Shown here in pieces: positions 26,933-35,860 of a stretch of 64,000 bases of DNA (the first letter of the stretch is position 1; the number at the start of each line of letters is the position of its first letter). Under the pieces are notes generated by a model. The model did no database searches. It saw only the letters and a list, made by a program, of their open reading frames with translations, and had not been told where the DNA came from. Both the position numbers and the translations under genes were made by a program. Source of the stretch: Halosolutus amylolyticus (GTDB lineage Archaea > Halobacteriota > Halobacteria > Halobacteriales > Natrialbaceae); NCBI RefSeq assembly GCF_023566055.1, contig NZ_JALIQP010000003.1, positions 62,001-126,000 of the forward strand, in the 5' to 3' direction.

Positions 26933-27011
26933 CTCCCGACTCACCCGCCCGATCGGCCTGACCGTCCCGTATCAGCCGAATTTAAGTGCTGGTGCCGACT
27001 ATATCGGGATA

Positions 27012-27719
27012 ATGGCAATCCTCCAAAAGCTGAAGTCGCTGCTGGGGTTCGACGACTCGGGTCAGGAGCGAGGGTCTGCACGCGAGGTCGGCGTGACGGT
27101 CGAACGAGAGGGGAGCGAGCCGGACGACGATCGGTCGACCGGGACCGACGTCGCACCGGCACCCTCGTCCGCGACCGACACGGCCGCCGAGGCCGACGAA
27201 CCCGACGAGACGGCGGACGAACCGGCGGCCGACGAACCCGACGAATCCGAGTCGCCTGCGGCCGAAACGACTGCCGCGGGCGCGACCGACTCGATCGTCG
27301 AGCCGACCGACGACCCCGACGAGGCGGCCGAACCGGCCGAAGCGGCCGGTCCGACCGAGACCGACGCGGCGCCGACCGCCGAGAAGACGCCCGACGAAGG
27401 GGTCGAGTCGACGGCCACGGGCGACGAACCGACCGTAGACGACGAGGAACCCGAGGCCGATGAAGAGGCCGTGGAAGCCGACGAGGGCGACGCCGAGGCC
27501 GGCGAACCGGAGCCGGCGGACGAGTCCGAACCCGACGACGAGGGCGAACCGGTCGACGTGATCAAGGGAATCGGCCCCGCCTACGCGGATCGGCTCGCGG
27601 ACGCCGGCGTCGAAACCGTCGCCGACCTCGCGGCCGCCGACGCGGCCGACCTCGAGACCGAGACCGACATCTCCGAGACGCGGATCCAGGGCTGGATCGA
27701 CAGGGCCGAAGTCAGATAG
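27012..27719 (+). CDS. Acidic-linker protein with C-terminal helix-hairpin-helix domain
   Basis: A 235-residue protein in three parts: a short basic/hydrophobic head (MAILQKLKSLLGFDD), a very long low-complexity Glu/Asp/Ala/Pro linker (about 20-180), and a helix-hairpin-helix domain (about 180-235; VIKGIGPAYADRLADAGVET). HhH domains of this type bind DNA without sequence preference. The head resembles a membrane- or partner-tethering helix. The function is unknown; halobacterial genomes have many HhH proteins built on this plan. Confidence 0.78.
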   Translation: MAILQKLKSLLGFDDSGQERGSAREVGVTVEREGSEPDDDRSTGTDVAPAPSSATDTAAEADEPDETADEPAADEPDESESPAAETTAAGATDSIVEPTDDPDEAAEPAEAAGPTETDAAPTAEKTPDEGVESTATGDEPTVDDEEPEADEEAVEADEGDAEAGEPEPADESEPDDEGEPVDVIKGIGPAYADRLADAGVETVADLAAADAADLETETDISETRIQGWIDRAEVR

Positions 27720-27821
27720 CGCTCGCCCGATCGTTCGACCCCCGACCGACCACCCGCTGATCGCCGGATTTTCGTCTCCGAAATCGCAAGAAGATTAGTC
27801 ACCCGGCCCTTCTCCGGACAC

Positions 27822-29492
27822 ATGAGCGATCCGCGGGTCGTCACCACGCTCGACGCGTTTCGCGCCGTCGTTCGGGAGCGCAACGTCGCCGACGAGTCGA
27901 CGACTCGCAGCGGACTCCGGGTCCCGATCGAGGTCCGGGTCACCGTCCCCGATCCGTTTCTCGCCTACCGCCGGGCCCGATCGGACGGCGGGGGTGCGTT
28001 CCTCGAGACGACCGGCGGCCAGCCCGGCTGGGGGTACTTCGGCGTCGACCCGGTCGATCGGCTCACCGTCGGCCCAGATGCAGTACCGCGAACCGCCGGC
28101 GACGAGTCGCCGACGCTGGCCGCCCTGGAGGGACTCCTCGACGGCGATCGGCTCGCCCGCGGCGACTGCGACGTGCCCTATCCCTGCGGGGCGGTGGGCT
28201 GGCTCTCGTACGACGTCGCCCGCGAACTGGAGTCGCTTCCCGAATCCGCCGTCGACGATCGAAGCCTCCCGCGGCTCGAGGTGGCCGTCTTCGATCGGCT
28301 GGCGGCCTGGGAGGGACCGACGGGCGGCGACGCGACGCTGCGGATAACGGCCTGTCCGCGTGTCGATGCGAGCCCCGACGACGGGGCCACGGCGGACGAC
28401 GCCGGCGACGGAACTGCGGCCGACGAGGACGCCATCGCCGCTATCTACGATCGCGGCCGGGAGCGTGCGCTCGCTCTCGCGCGAGCCGTCGTCGACGGCG
28501 ATCCGGCGATCGGCGAGCCACCGGTCGCAACCCGGGAAGCGACGTTCGAGAGCGACTGCGGGCGGACGGCGTTCGCCGACCGGGTCCGGCGGGCGAAGGC
28601 GTACGTCCGGGACGGTGACACCTTCCAGGCGAACGTCTCCCAGCGGTTGACCGCGCCCGCCGCGGTCCACCCGGTCGCCGCCTACGACGCCGTGCGGCGT
28701 GTGAACCCGGCACCCTACTCCTGTCTGCTCGAGTTCCGGGCGGTCGACCTGGTGAGCGCGAGTCCGGAACTACTGCTCGAGTGCGAGGAGCGACGCTTCG
28801 CGGCGTCCCCGGGCGGATGGCGAGAGCGCGACGGCGGCTTCGTCCGGACGGAGCCGATCGCGGGCACCCGTCCGCGCGGGGCGACCCCCGAGGCGGACGC
28901 CGAACTCGAGGCCGACCTCCGAACCGACGAGAAGGAGCGCGCGGAACACGCGATGCTGGTCGATCTCGAGCGAAACGATCTCGGGAAGGTCTGTGAGTAC
29001 GGCTCCGTTGCGGTCGAGGAGTACCGCCGGATCGATCGCTACGCCGAAGTCATGCATCTCGTCTCGAACGTCACGGGGCGACTCCGGCCGGACGAAACGC
29101 TCGCCGATGCGATCGCGGCGGTGTTTCCCGGCGGGACGATCACCGGGGCCCCGAAGCCGCGGACGATGGAGATCATCGACGAACTCGAGGCGACCCGTCG
29201 CGGCCCGTACACGGGAAGCGTCGGGATCTTCGGCTTCGACGGTCGTGCGACGCTGAACATCGTCATTCGGACGCTCGTCCGCCAGGCCGACGAGTACCAC
29301 CTCCGGGTCGGTGCGGGGATCGTCCACGACTCCGATCCCGATCGGGAGTACGACGAGACCCTCGACAAGGCCCGCGCGCTGATCACGGCCGTCGACGAGG
29401 CGCTGGGCGAGCGGGCCGAACTGGAACTCGAGGCCGTCGGCGAATCGGAACCGGAGCAGGCCGGCGAAGACGGGGGCGAGTCCGGTGACTGA
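27822..29492 (+). CDS. pabB: Aminodeoxychorismate synthase component I
   Basis: Converts chorismate with ammonia from PabA to 4-amino-4-deoxychorismate for p-aminobenzoate and folate. The 556-residue protein has the chorismate-binding C-terminal half: [12 protein letters not shown] near 265-276, SPELLLECE near 312-320, [10 protein letters not shown] near 345-354, [20 protein letters not shown] near 368-387 and [11 protein letters not shown] near 434-444. It could be mistaken for anthranilate synthase TrpE; the trailing PabA and a class IV aminotransferase in one operon favour PabB. The C-terminus overlaps pabA by 8 bases. Confidence 0.87.
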   Translation: MSDPRVVTTLDAFRAVVRERNVADESTTRSGLRVPIEVRVTVPDPFLAYRRARSDGGGAFLETTGGQPGWGYFGVDPVDRLTVGPDAVPRTAGDESPTLAALEGLLDGDRLARGDCDVPYPCGAVGWLSYDVARELESLPESAVDDRSLPRLEVAVFDRLAAWEGPTGGDATLRITACPRVDASPDDGATADDAGDGTAADEDAIAAIYDRGRERALALARAVVDGDPAIGEPPVATREATFESDCGRTAFADRVRRAKAYVRDGDTFQANVSQRLTAPAAVHPVAAYDAVRRVNPAPYSCLLEFRAVDLVSASPELLLECEERRFAASPGGWRERDGGFVRTEPIAGTRPRGATPEADAELEADLRTDEKERAEHAMLVDLERNDLGKVCEYGSVAVEEYRRIDRYAEVMHLVSNVTGRLRPDETLADAIAAVFPGGTITGAPKPRTMEIIDELEATRRGPYTGSVGIFGFDGRATLNIVIRTLVRQADEYHLRVGAGIVHDSDPDREYDETLDKARALITAVDEALGERAELELEAVGESEPEQAGEDGGESGD

Positions 29493-30192
29493 CGCCCCGA
29501 CTCGAATCCTCGTGGTCGACAACTACGACTCGTTCGTCTACAACCTCGTCCAGTACGTCGGCGAGATCGCCGACGAGGTGATCGTCCGACGCAACGACGC
29601 GATCGACCTCGCGGATCTCGCGGCGATCGACCCGACGGGGATCGTCGTCTCGCCGGGACCGGGGACGCCCGCGGCGGCCGGGATCTCGATCCCGCTGTTC
29701 GCCGAGACCGAGTATCCGATTCTCGGGGTGTGTCTCGGCCACCAGGCCCTGTGTGCGGCACACGGCGCGCCGGTCGTCCACGCGCCCGAGGTGGTCCACG
29801 GGAAGCCCTCGGCGGTCAGCCACGACGGTGAGGGGATCTTCGCGGATCTGCCGGCGGAGTTCCAGGTCGGCCGCTACCACTCGCTCGCGATCGAGCGGGC
29901 CGACCTGCCGCCCTCGCTCGTCGAGACGGCGCAGACGACCGACGAGCGCGGGGTGCTGATGGCGGTTCGACACCGAGAGAAGCCCCACGTGGGGGTCCAG
30001 TTCCACCCCGAGAGCATCCTCACGCGGACCCACGACGAGGGATGCGACGCGGACGTGAGCGGAACCGCGGATGGGGACGGTGACCCGGCCGGGAACGGCA
30101 TCTCGCTCGCGATCGGCAAACGACTGATCGGGAACTTCTGCGAACTGGCCGCCGACCACCAGCGGCGACGGCCGGAGGGAGAGCGACGATGA
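29485..30192 (+). CDS. pabA: Aminodeoxychorismate synthase component II (glutamine amidotransferase)
   Basis: Supplies ammonia from glutamine to PabB. The class I amidotransferase triad is visible: nucleophile Cys in [11 protein letters not shown] (near 75-85), and HPES near the end (about 174-177). The [12 protein letters not shown] opening (12-23) is the PabA/TrpG signature. A Gly/Asp-rich insert (about 180-205) before the C-terminal helix is a halophile feature. Start and stop overlaps with pabB and pabC (8 and 4 bases) mark one operon with translational coupling. Confidence 0.92.
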   Translation: MTDAPTRILVVDNYDSFVYNLVQYVGEIADEVIVRRNDAIDLADLAAIDPTGIVVSPGPGTPAAAGISIPLFAETEYPILGVCLGHQALCAAHGAPVVHAPEVVHGKPSAVSHDGEGIFADLPAEFQVGRYHSLAIERADLPPSLVETAQTTDERGVLMAVRHREKPHVGVQFHPESILTRTHDEGCDADVSGTADGDGDPAGNGISLAIGKRLIGNFCELAADHQRRRPEGERR

Positions 30193-31070
30193 CCGAGAGC
30201 GATCCCCTCCTGTACCACGTCGACGGCGATCTCGTGCCCGCGAGCGAGGCGACAGTCAGCGTCGACGATCGGGGCTTTCGCTACGGCGACGCCGCCTTCG
30301 AGACCTGCCGGGCCTACGGCGGGACGATCTTCGCGTGGGACGCCCACGCCGATCGGCTCGCCCGGACCTGCGAGGCGCTGTCGCTCGATCACGGACTCTC
30401 GGCCGACGACCTGCGCGCGCGGATCGACGAGACCCTCGCGGCGAACGGGCTGGAAGACGCGTACGTTCGACTCTCGATCACCCGGGGGATCCAGCCCGGC
30501 AAACTCGACCCACGGCCCGAGGTCGACCCGACGGTCGTGATCTACGTCACGCCGCTCCCCCGCGGCGGCACCGCGGGCGAGTCGGTCTGGGACGAACCGG
30601 CAACGGTCCGGACCGTCGAGACGCGCCGGATCCCCGACGCGGCGATCCCGGCGGCCGCAAAGACGCACAACTACCTGAACGGGATCCTCGCGCGGGCCGA
30701 ACTCCGCGGGACCGACGCGGACGAGGCCCTCGTCCGTGATCTCGACGGGAACGTGGCGGAAGGGGCCACGAGCAACCTCTGGTTCGTTCGCGAGGGAACG
30801 CTCCACACACCGACGACGGACGGCCCCGTCCTGCCGGGGATCACCCGTGCGATCGTCCGGGAACTGGCCGCCGAGGCCGGGATTCCGGTTCAAGAAGGGG
30901 CCTACGCAGTCGCGGACGTGCGCGCGGCCGACGAGGCCTTCCTCACGAACCGTACCTGGGAGCTACGGCCGATCGCGTCCCTCGACGGGGGCGCGATCGG
31001 CGGCGGCCCCGTCACCGATCGGCTGTCGCGGCTGTACGACGAGCGCGTCGAGCGGACGTGTTACGAGTGA
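30189..31070 (+). CDS. pabC: Class IV aminotransferase-fold enzyme, probable aminodeoxychorismate lyase
   Basis: A 293-residue PLP enzyme of the branched-chain aminotransferase/4-amino-4-deoxychorismate lyase family. RGFRYGDAAFETCRAYGG (near 28-45) is the family opening, the PLP lysine is in AKTHNYLNGILAR (about 157-169), and EGATSNLWFV (near 191-200) and LPGITRAIVREL follow. In this operon the role is release of p-aminobenzoate with loss of pyruvate. A broad aminotransferase role cannot be excluded by sequence alone. The ATG overlaps the pabA stop (ATGA). Confidence 0.88.
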   Translation: MTESDPLLYHVDGDLVPASEATVSVDDRGFRYGDAAFETCRAYGGTIFAWDAHADRLARTCEALSLDHGLSADDLRARIDETLAANGLEDAYVRLSITRGIQPGKLDPRPEVDPTVVIYVTPLPRGGTAGESVWDEPATVRTVETRRIPDAAIPAAAKTHNYLNGILARAELRGTDADEALVRDLDGNVAEGATSNLWFVREGTLHTPTTDGPVLPGITRAIVRELAAEAGIPVQEGAYAVADVRAADEAFLTNRTWELRPIASLDGGAIGGGPVTDRLSRLYDERVERTCYE

Positions 31071-31159
31071 TCGCGGCCTGCGGCCGTCGTACGCGCGATC
31101 GGCGGCCGGTCCGGCCGCCACTCCCGTACCGTTAAGGTCCCGTACGCCCCTCGTCCCGT

Positions 31160-31354
31160 ATGCCCAGTCCGACGTTCTGGAGCGCGTTTCGGCTCCTCGG
31201 CGGCGTCTTGCTCGTCCTCAGCGGCCCGTACGTCTTCGTCGTTGCGGGAAGCCGGCTCTTCGGAGTGCTCTGCGTGATCCTGGGGCTCGTCTGGATCGTC
31301 AGGGAGGGGCCACGACTGTACCGGACGCTTCGATCGGAGCCCGGGTCCCCGTAG
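31160..31354 (+). CDS. Small membrane protein, two helices
   Basis: A 64-residue protein with two hydrophobic spans (about 8-30 and 33-48) and a basic C-terminal end (REGPRLYRTLRSE). No family recognised. A clean ATG, haloarchaeal codon use and a TTAAGG box about 28 bases upstream (CCGTTAAGGTC) support it. Confidence 0.65.
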   Translation: MPSPTFWSAFRLLGGVLLVLSGPYVFVVAGSRLFGVLCVILGLVWIVREGPRLYRTLRSEPGSP

Positions 31355-31460
31355 GTCGAAATCGTGCCGATCGCAACACCGGCTGGCCGCCGATCGATCG
31401 GTCCATTTCTGGGGTGCCGCCTCCAACAGGTTCAAGCGGCACACCGTCCGATTTCGGGCC

Positions 31461-32843
31461 GTGTTCTCCGGAGAACGACGACGGCTGTTCGACGTCTGGC
31501 GGCGGGTGTTCGACCTCTCGTGGCCGGTGATGGTCGAGCAGTTCCTCCGGACGCTGATGCGGACGACGGACGTCGTCGTCACGGGGCTGTTCTCGCCCGC
31601 AGCGGTCGCCGCCGTCGGCCTCGCCGACCTGTACGCCCGATTGCCGCTTCGCATCGGGCTCGGTCTCGGTAGCGGGGTGATCGCCCTCTCGAGCCAGGAT
31701 ACGGGCAGCGGCGCGACCGCGAACCGGGACGAGGCGATCACGCAGGCGATCCTGATCGGCGCGGTCGCCGGGCTCCCGTTCGTCCTGTTCGGCGTTCTCT
31801 TCGGCCGGTGGGCGATCGCGATCCTGGGGGCCGAGACGGACGTCGCCCGCATGGGCGGGCTCTACCTCGCGGTCATCTTCGCGACCAGCCCGGCCAGACA
31901 CGTCACGCTCGTCGCCGCGCGATCGATCCAGGGGGCCGGCGACACGCGGACGCCGATGTACGTCAACGGCGTCTCGAACACGCTCAACATCGTCGGGACG
32001 CTGGTCCTCGGGTTGGGGCTCGGTCCGGCCCCGCGACTCCACATCCTCGGCGTCGGCATCGCGACCGCGTTCGGCAACGTCTTCTCCGCGGTCGTGCTCG
32101 CCGGTGCGATCTGGGGACCGTGGACGCCCGCCGGGTTCGTCCGGCCGCGCCAGTGGACGATCACCAGGCAGTTGCTCGCGATCAGCGCCCCGCGGATCGC
32201 CGAGGGGCTGGTGACGACGGCGATCGAGTTCCCGTTCAACTCGATCCTGCTGGTCTTCGGGACGGAGGTCAACGCCGGCTACCAGATCGGCAGGCGCGTC
32301 TACCAGCAACTTACCGGCCCGCTGTCGCGGGGGTATCGCACCGGGACGAGCATCGTCGTCGGCCAGACGCTCGGCGACGGCGACCCGGCGGGGGCGCGGT
32401 ACGACGGCTGGGCCGCGGCCGCACTCGGGGTCCTAACAGTCGGTTCGCTCGGCGTCGTCCTCTTCGTCGGTGCCGAGCCGCTCGTCTCCCTCTTCACCGA
32501 CGATCCGGAGACGCTGTCCGCCGCGGCCGGCTTCGCTCGCGCCTACGCGCTCGCGGCACCGGTCACCGCGCTGTACATCGTTCTCGCGGGCGCGCTCACG
32601 AGCGGGAGCGACACGCGGACGCCGTTCGTCGCCCGGGTCACGGGCATGTTCGTCGGGATGCTCGGCGTCTCGGCCGTGGGCGGCATCGCGCTCGGCTACG
32701 GCGTGCCGGCGGTGTACGCGTCGATCGTCGTCTACTACGTCTGGGCCACGTGCTACGTCGTCCTCGGCTACTACCGGGGTGGCTGGGTCGACCGTACGCA
32801 GGCGATGATGGACGAGCGCGGCAGTACGCCCGGCGAGGACTGA
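31461..32843 (+). CDS. MATE family efflux transporter
   Basis: A 460-residue twelve-helix multidrug and toxin extrusion protein. The first repeat opens LSWPVMVEQFLRTLMRTTDVVVTG and the second MATE half begins near 235 (LLAISAPRIAEGLVTTAIEF), which is the expected internal two-fold layout. R-S-I-Q-G-A-G-D-T-R-T-P near 154-165 and a matching AGALTSGSDTRTPF near 375-388 are the paired conserved loops. It starts at GTG after an oligo-purine stretch. Drug or metabolite export with Na+ or H+ exchange is the family role; the substrate is unknown. Confidence 0.9.
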   Translation: MFSGERRRLFDVWRRVFDLSWPVMVEQFLRTLMRTTDVVVTGLFSPAAVAAVGLADLYARLPLRIGLGLGSGVIALSSQDTGSGATANRDEAITQAILIGAVAGLPFVLFGVLFGRWAIAILGAETDVARMGGLYLAVIFATSPARHVTLVAARSIQGAGDTRTPMYVNGVSNTLNIVGTLVLGLGLGPAPRLHILGVGIATAFGNVFSAVVLAGAIWGPWTPAGFVRPRQWTITRQLLAISAPRIAEGLVTTAIEFPFNSILLVFGTEVNAGYQIGRRVYQQLTGPLSRGYRTGTSIVVGQTLGDGDPAGARYDGWAAAALGVLTVGSLGVVLFVGAEPLVSLFTDDPETLSAAAGFARAYALAAPVTALYIVLAGALTSGSDTRTPFVARVTGMFVGMLGVSAVGGIALGYGVPAVYASIVVYYVWATCYVVLGYYRGGWVDRTQAMMDERGSTPGED

Positions 32844-32881
32844 CGGAGGGAAACGTCGGGACCGTCCGACTGGGCCCCGCG

Positions 32882-33985
32882 TCAGTCCCTGGACTCGGGT
32901 GCCGATCGGAGTCCCTCGCTCGAATCGGTGGGGACGTCGAGCAGTTCCAGGTCCGTCCCCGCGAGGTCGAGCGCGAAATCGGTGCCCAGTGCGGTCGCCG
33001 GGGTCTGGAATCCCTTCGGGACGCGGCCCTCGCCGTCGAGGACCCGCTCGGCCGCGCTCACCGCGGATTCGGCCGTCAGCGCGTAGGGGTTCGGCGTCCC
33101 CAGTCGGCCGCGGGCGGTCCGCCCGGTCTCCGTGTCCCGGACCTCGCCCCAGACCACTGCGGTGTCGGTCGCCAGGTCCCGTTCGCTCGGGCCGTCGACG
33201 GCGGCGTCGATCGCCCACTCGAGGGCTCGCTCGATCGGCCGCCGATCGACCAGCCAGCCGAGCGCGGTCGCCAGTCCCAGCGCCCGTCTCGCGGCGGGCG
33301 GGACGGCGACGTACACCGCGATCGACTCGACGCCGGTGCTGTGCGCTGCGGTGACGACGTCGCCCCATGGAGCCGTGACGGCGGGTTCGGGACCGTCTCC
33401 GAAGTCGATCTCGCGGGTCCGGAACGCCGCCGGAACCTCGACGAGGCGGCCGTTTCGACGGACGACGCCGTTCCCGAGCAGGTCGAGGATCGTCCGGGCC
33501 GTTCCGCGGGAAACGGAGACGGAGCCGCTGATCGCCAGCGTGAGTTCGTCGGCCGCCGGCACCTGGTCGTGGAGGACGGCGGCCAGACAGTCCGAGGGGA
33601 CGACGTCGAAGCCGACGCCGGGCAGGACCGTGATCCCCGCCTCGCGGGCGTCCGCGTCGTGCTGGCGGAGCCGTTCGAACACGGGGAACTCGCCGGTGAT
33701 GTCGAGGTAGTCCGTCCCGGTGGCGAGACAGGCCTCGAGCAGCGGATCGGCCGTCTCGGCGAACGGGCCCGCGCAGTTCAACACCGCGTCGAAGCTGTCG
33801 ATCCTGGCGGCGACGTCGCCAGCGAGGTCGAAGGTCCGGGCCTCGACGCCGAGTTCGTCGGCCTGTCGGCGTACCTGCCGTCCGTCCCGACCGGCGACGA
33901 CGGGCGACCCTCCTCGTGCGACGGCTTCGCGCGCTACCAGCCGACCGGTGTAGCCGTACGACCCGTAGACGAGGAGGGAGTCCAT
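32882..33985 (-). CDS. Saccharopine dehydrogenase family protein
   Basis: A 367-residue NAD(P)-dependent protein resembling saccharopine reductases and mycobacterial trans-acting enoyl reductases. The N-terminus LVYGSYGYTGRLVAREAVARG is the Rossmann loop, and GPFAETADPLLEACLATGTDYLDITGE (about 74-100) is the family core, with PGVGFDVVPSDC near 122-133. Substrate is unknown; lipid or amino-acid metabolism are both possible. The start codon is followed upstream by an AT-rich gap separating it from the RAMP operon. Confidence 0.83.
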   Translation of the reverse strand: MDSLLVYGSYGYTGRLVAREAVARGGSPVVAGRDGRQVRRQADELGVEARTFDLAGDVAARIDSFDAVLNCAGPFAETADPLLEACLATGTDYLDITGEFPVFERLRQHDADAREAGITVLPGVGFDVVPSDCLAAVLHDQVPAADELTLAISGSVSVSRGTARTILDLLGNGVVRRNGRLVEVPAAFRTREIDFGDGPEPAVTAPWGDVVTAAHSTGVESIAVYVAVPPAARRALGLATALGWLVDRRPIERALEWAIDAAVDGPSERDLATDTAVVWGEVRDTETGRTARGRLGTPNPYALTAESAVSAAERVLDGEGRVPKGFQTPATALGTDFALDLAGTDLELLDVPTDSSEGLRSAPESRD

Positions 33986-34094
33986 AGCTGGCGTTGGTCG
34001 CTGGGGATGTTAACAGTTGTTGGTAATGTGATTTACTTTATTCAGTCTGACCGACCTGGACACTGTGGAATCCTTGCCGGTCATTGTTCGTTTG

Positions 34095-35081
34095 TCAGTG
34101 CTCCGACTTCGGCTTTTCTATCTGTTTCTTGATATTAGTTCCATCTGGAATGACTGGCTTCACTCGAAGCTCTCCGAAGCCGTACTTCGAGTGGTTCCCG
34201 ACGCGGGTGAGGCCGGACATTGCAGTCTCTACCGGGCGGTCGCCGTCGTAGCCGACGACCACGCCGTGATCGACGGTCTCCAACTCGTAGACATCTCCGC
34301 CCTCGATGACCTTCTCCAGCCGCTTCCGGAGTTGCGCTTCGTCGTCTACGCTCCACCACCAGGGGACGTCCACGTTGTTCGCCTTCGGGTACTCCGACCG
34401 GAGGACGAACGGTGTCACGAGTTCGAGGATGAACTCCTCGCCGTCTTCGAGACGCGAGTAGTCCAGCGACTCCAAGTCAACGACCTGCGTGTCTATCAGC
34501 GTGGTCGTCCCGTAGCCGTAGTTCCGTTTACCGCCGAACTGGTGGCCGTCAAGCGGGTGGTCGGCGTTCACCGACCACCTATTCCGTGGCGGCGAGGCCG
34601 CCACGCTGTCCTCACCGAGAGGCAGAACGTCCGGGTTATCGGCGTGCAAGTAGGCGTTCACGTACCAGCGCGTGGTCTGCTGTTGTTTCCGAGCGTCGTC
34701 GGGCCGGCCCATGATCGTCTCGTGAGCCAGCGCGGGCATTCCGCTCTGGAACCGGATGTCGTGGGCGTTCAGCCCGTCGCGGGGTCGGGTATCGAGTAGC
34801 CACGGATTGTCGGGGCACCGGAAGAGGAACAGGTCGTCGTAGCTCTCCACGTCGGGAAGCGACGACCCCATGTACGGGCGAATTCCGCTCTGTGAGTGCT
34901 CTTCGGGGAACGTTCCAAACTGACCGGGGACGAACATCCCGTGACTGGCGTTGATATGCCGGTGGACGTCATGCTCCAGCTGCATCCCGAGCGCGTGGTA
35001 GATCGCGTTCCCCGAGACGTAGTACGGGTGGCCGAGGTAGTCCATGTCGAGTTCCCAATGAATCTGCTGGATGCGGGTCAC
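34095..35081 (-). CDS. RAMP-fold protein of an HRAMP-type derived CRISPR system (Cas5/Cas6-like)
   Basis: A 328-residue protein, last in a three-gene operon. It has two glycine-rich loops of the RAMP type: GGKRNYGYG near 183-191 and GNHSKYGFG near 295-303, the second just before a final strand (ELRVKPV) as in Cas6/Cas5 proteins. The N-terminal strand (QIHWELDMDYLGHPYYVSGN) and helix fit a ferredoxin-like fold. The GTG start overlaps the previous stop by 4 bases (GTGA). Assignment as the diverged Cas5 of HRAMP is inference from order and motifs; a Cas6-like role is the alternative. Base composition is lower in GC than flanking genes. Confidence 0.7.
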   Translation of the reverse strand: MTRIQQIHWELDMDYLGHPYYVSGNAIYHALGMQLEHDVHRHINASHGMFVPGQFGTFPEEHSQSGIRPYMGSSLPDVESYDDLFLFRCPDNPWLLDTRPRDGLNAHDIRFQSGMPALAHETIMGRPDDARKQQQTTRWYVNAYLHADNPDVLPLGEDSVAASPPRNRWSVNADHPLDGHQFGGKRNYGYGTTTLIDTQVVDLESLDYSRLEDGEEFILELVTPFVLRSEYPKANNVDVPWWWSVDDEAQLRKRLEKVIEGGDVYELETVDHGVVVGYDGDRPVETAMSGLTRVGNHSKYGFGELRVKPVIPDGTNIKKQIEKPKSEH

Positions 35082-35860
35082 GCGTTCTCCCTTCGGGTTT
35101 CGAGATCCTCGATGTACTGGAGCGCGGTGCTCCAACTCCAGATTCGCCGGAGGTTCGCGTCGAGTACCATGTCGTGCTTGTCGTGGTTGACATCGAGCGG
35201 GTGTTCGGTGAGGCGCTTCCACGCCGACGCCCACGACCGCCACGGGCGGCTTCCAAGGCGCGCCCACGGGTTCCAGTCCCCGCTCTCGTCGATTCGAAGC
35301 GCGAAGCGGTCGCCCGCGTAGACCGTCCGGTGAGGCACGACCTCCTCGGTGTCGTCCACGACCAGGAGGAGATCGGCGAACTCGTGACCGACGCGGTAGT
35401 TGTCCAAGAGCGCCGCCACGAGCAGCGTGTGGTACTTCAGGCTGGTGTACGGGTAGTAGATGCTCTCGTTGAAGCCGCTCGCAACGTCCGACGTGAGCCA
35501 CGCCCGATGCATCGCCTCGGGGTCGGAGCCCGTCAGCAGGTCGGTGATGGCCTCAGAGAGACGCGGGCGTGAGAGCTCCTCGGAGTCGTAGTGAGAGGTG
35601 CCCGTCAGCAGCGAGAGCCGGTAGTGCGTCTCGTGGTTATCCACTGTCTGTTCGGGCTTCCCGTTGGGCCGTGAGAGCGCCGACGCGTCGCCGTCCGCGC
35701 CGTGCGGGACGGTCCGGTTCACCGGGACGCCGTGAAAGGTGTCCGGGGCGTAGTCATGCGTCTCGCCATTGAGCTTGTGGGCGTCGTGGCGGTAGGCCGC
35801 GACCATCACGTCCTGGCCGCCGTCGCTCTGGAAGTCGCTGAGGGTGACGTTCTCGCCCAT
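35078..35860 (-). CDS. Uncharacterised middle protein of the HRAMP-type operon
   Basis: A 260-residue protein I cannot assign to a known fold. It has no transmembrane segment, no zinc knuckle and no nuclease motif that I can see. The second half is helical and Trp-rich (about 195-250, with RPWRSWASAWKRL and RRIWSWSTALQYIEDL), and a LLLVVDDTEEVV beta segment lies near 164-175. It starts directly after the Cas7-like stop codon and overlaps the next gene by 4 bases, so all three are translated from one message. Position and size fit the conserved uncharacterised component of HRAMP systems. Confidence 0.65.
   Translation of the reverse strand: MGENVTLSDFQSDGGQDVMVAAYRHDAHKLNGETHDYAPDTFHGVPVNRTVPHGADGDASALSRPNGKPEQTVDNHETHYRLSLLTGTSHYDSEELSRPRLSEAITDLLTGSDPEAMHRAWLTSDVASGFNESIYYPYTSLKYHTLLVAALLDNYRVGHEFADLLLVVDDTEEVVPHRTVYAGDRFALRIDESGDWNPWARLGSRPWRSWASAWKRLTEHPLDVNHDKHDMVLDANLRRIWSWSTALQYIEDLETRRENA

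Noticed and set aside
31299-32309. 336-codon frame on the minus strand over the MATE gene
   Set aside because: Arg/Asp/Glu-rich shadow of the MATE pump; no family match and no start context.
34095-35501. Longer version of the Cas5/Cas6-like protein (140 extra residues)
   Set aside because: The extra part is Arg/Gly/Pro-rich and lies antiparallel in frame to the middle gene; conserved sequence begins at the GTG at 35081, which overlaps the previous stop.
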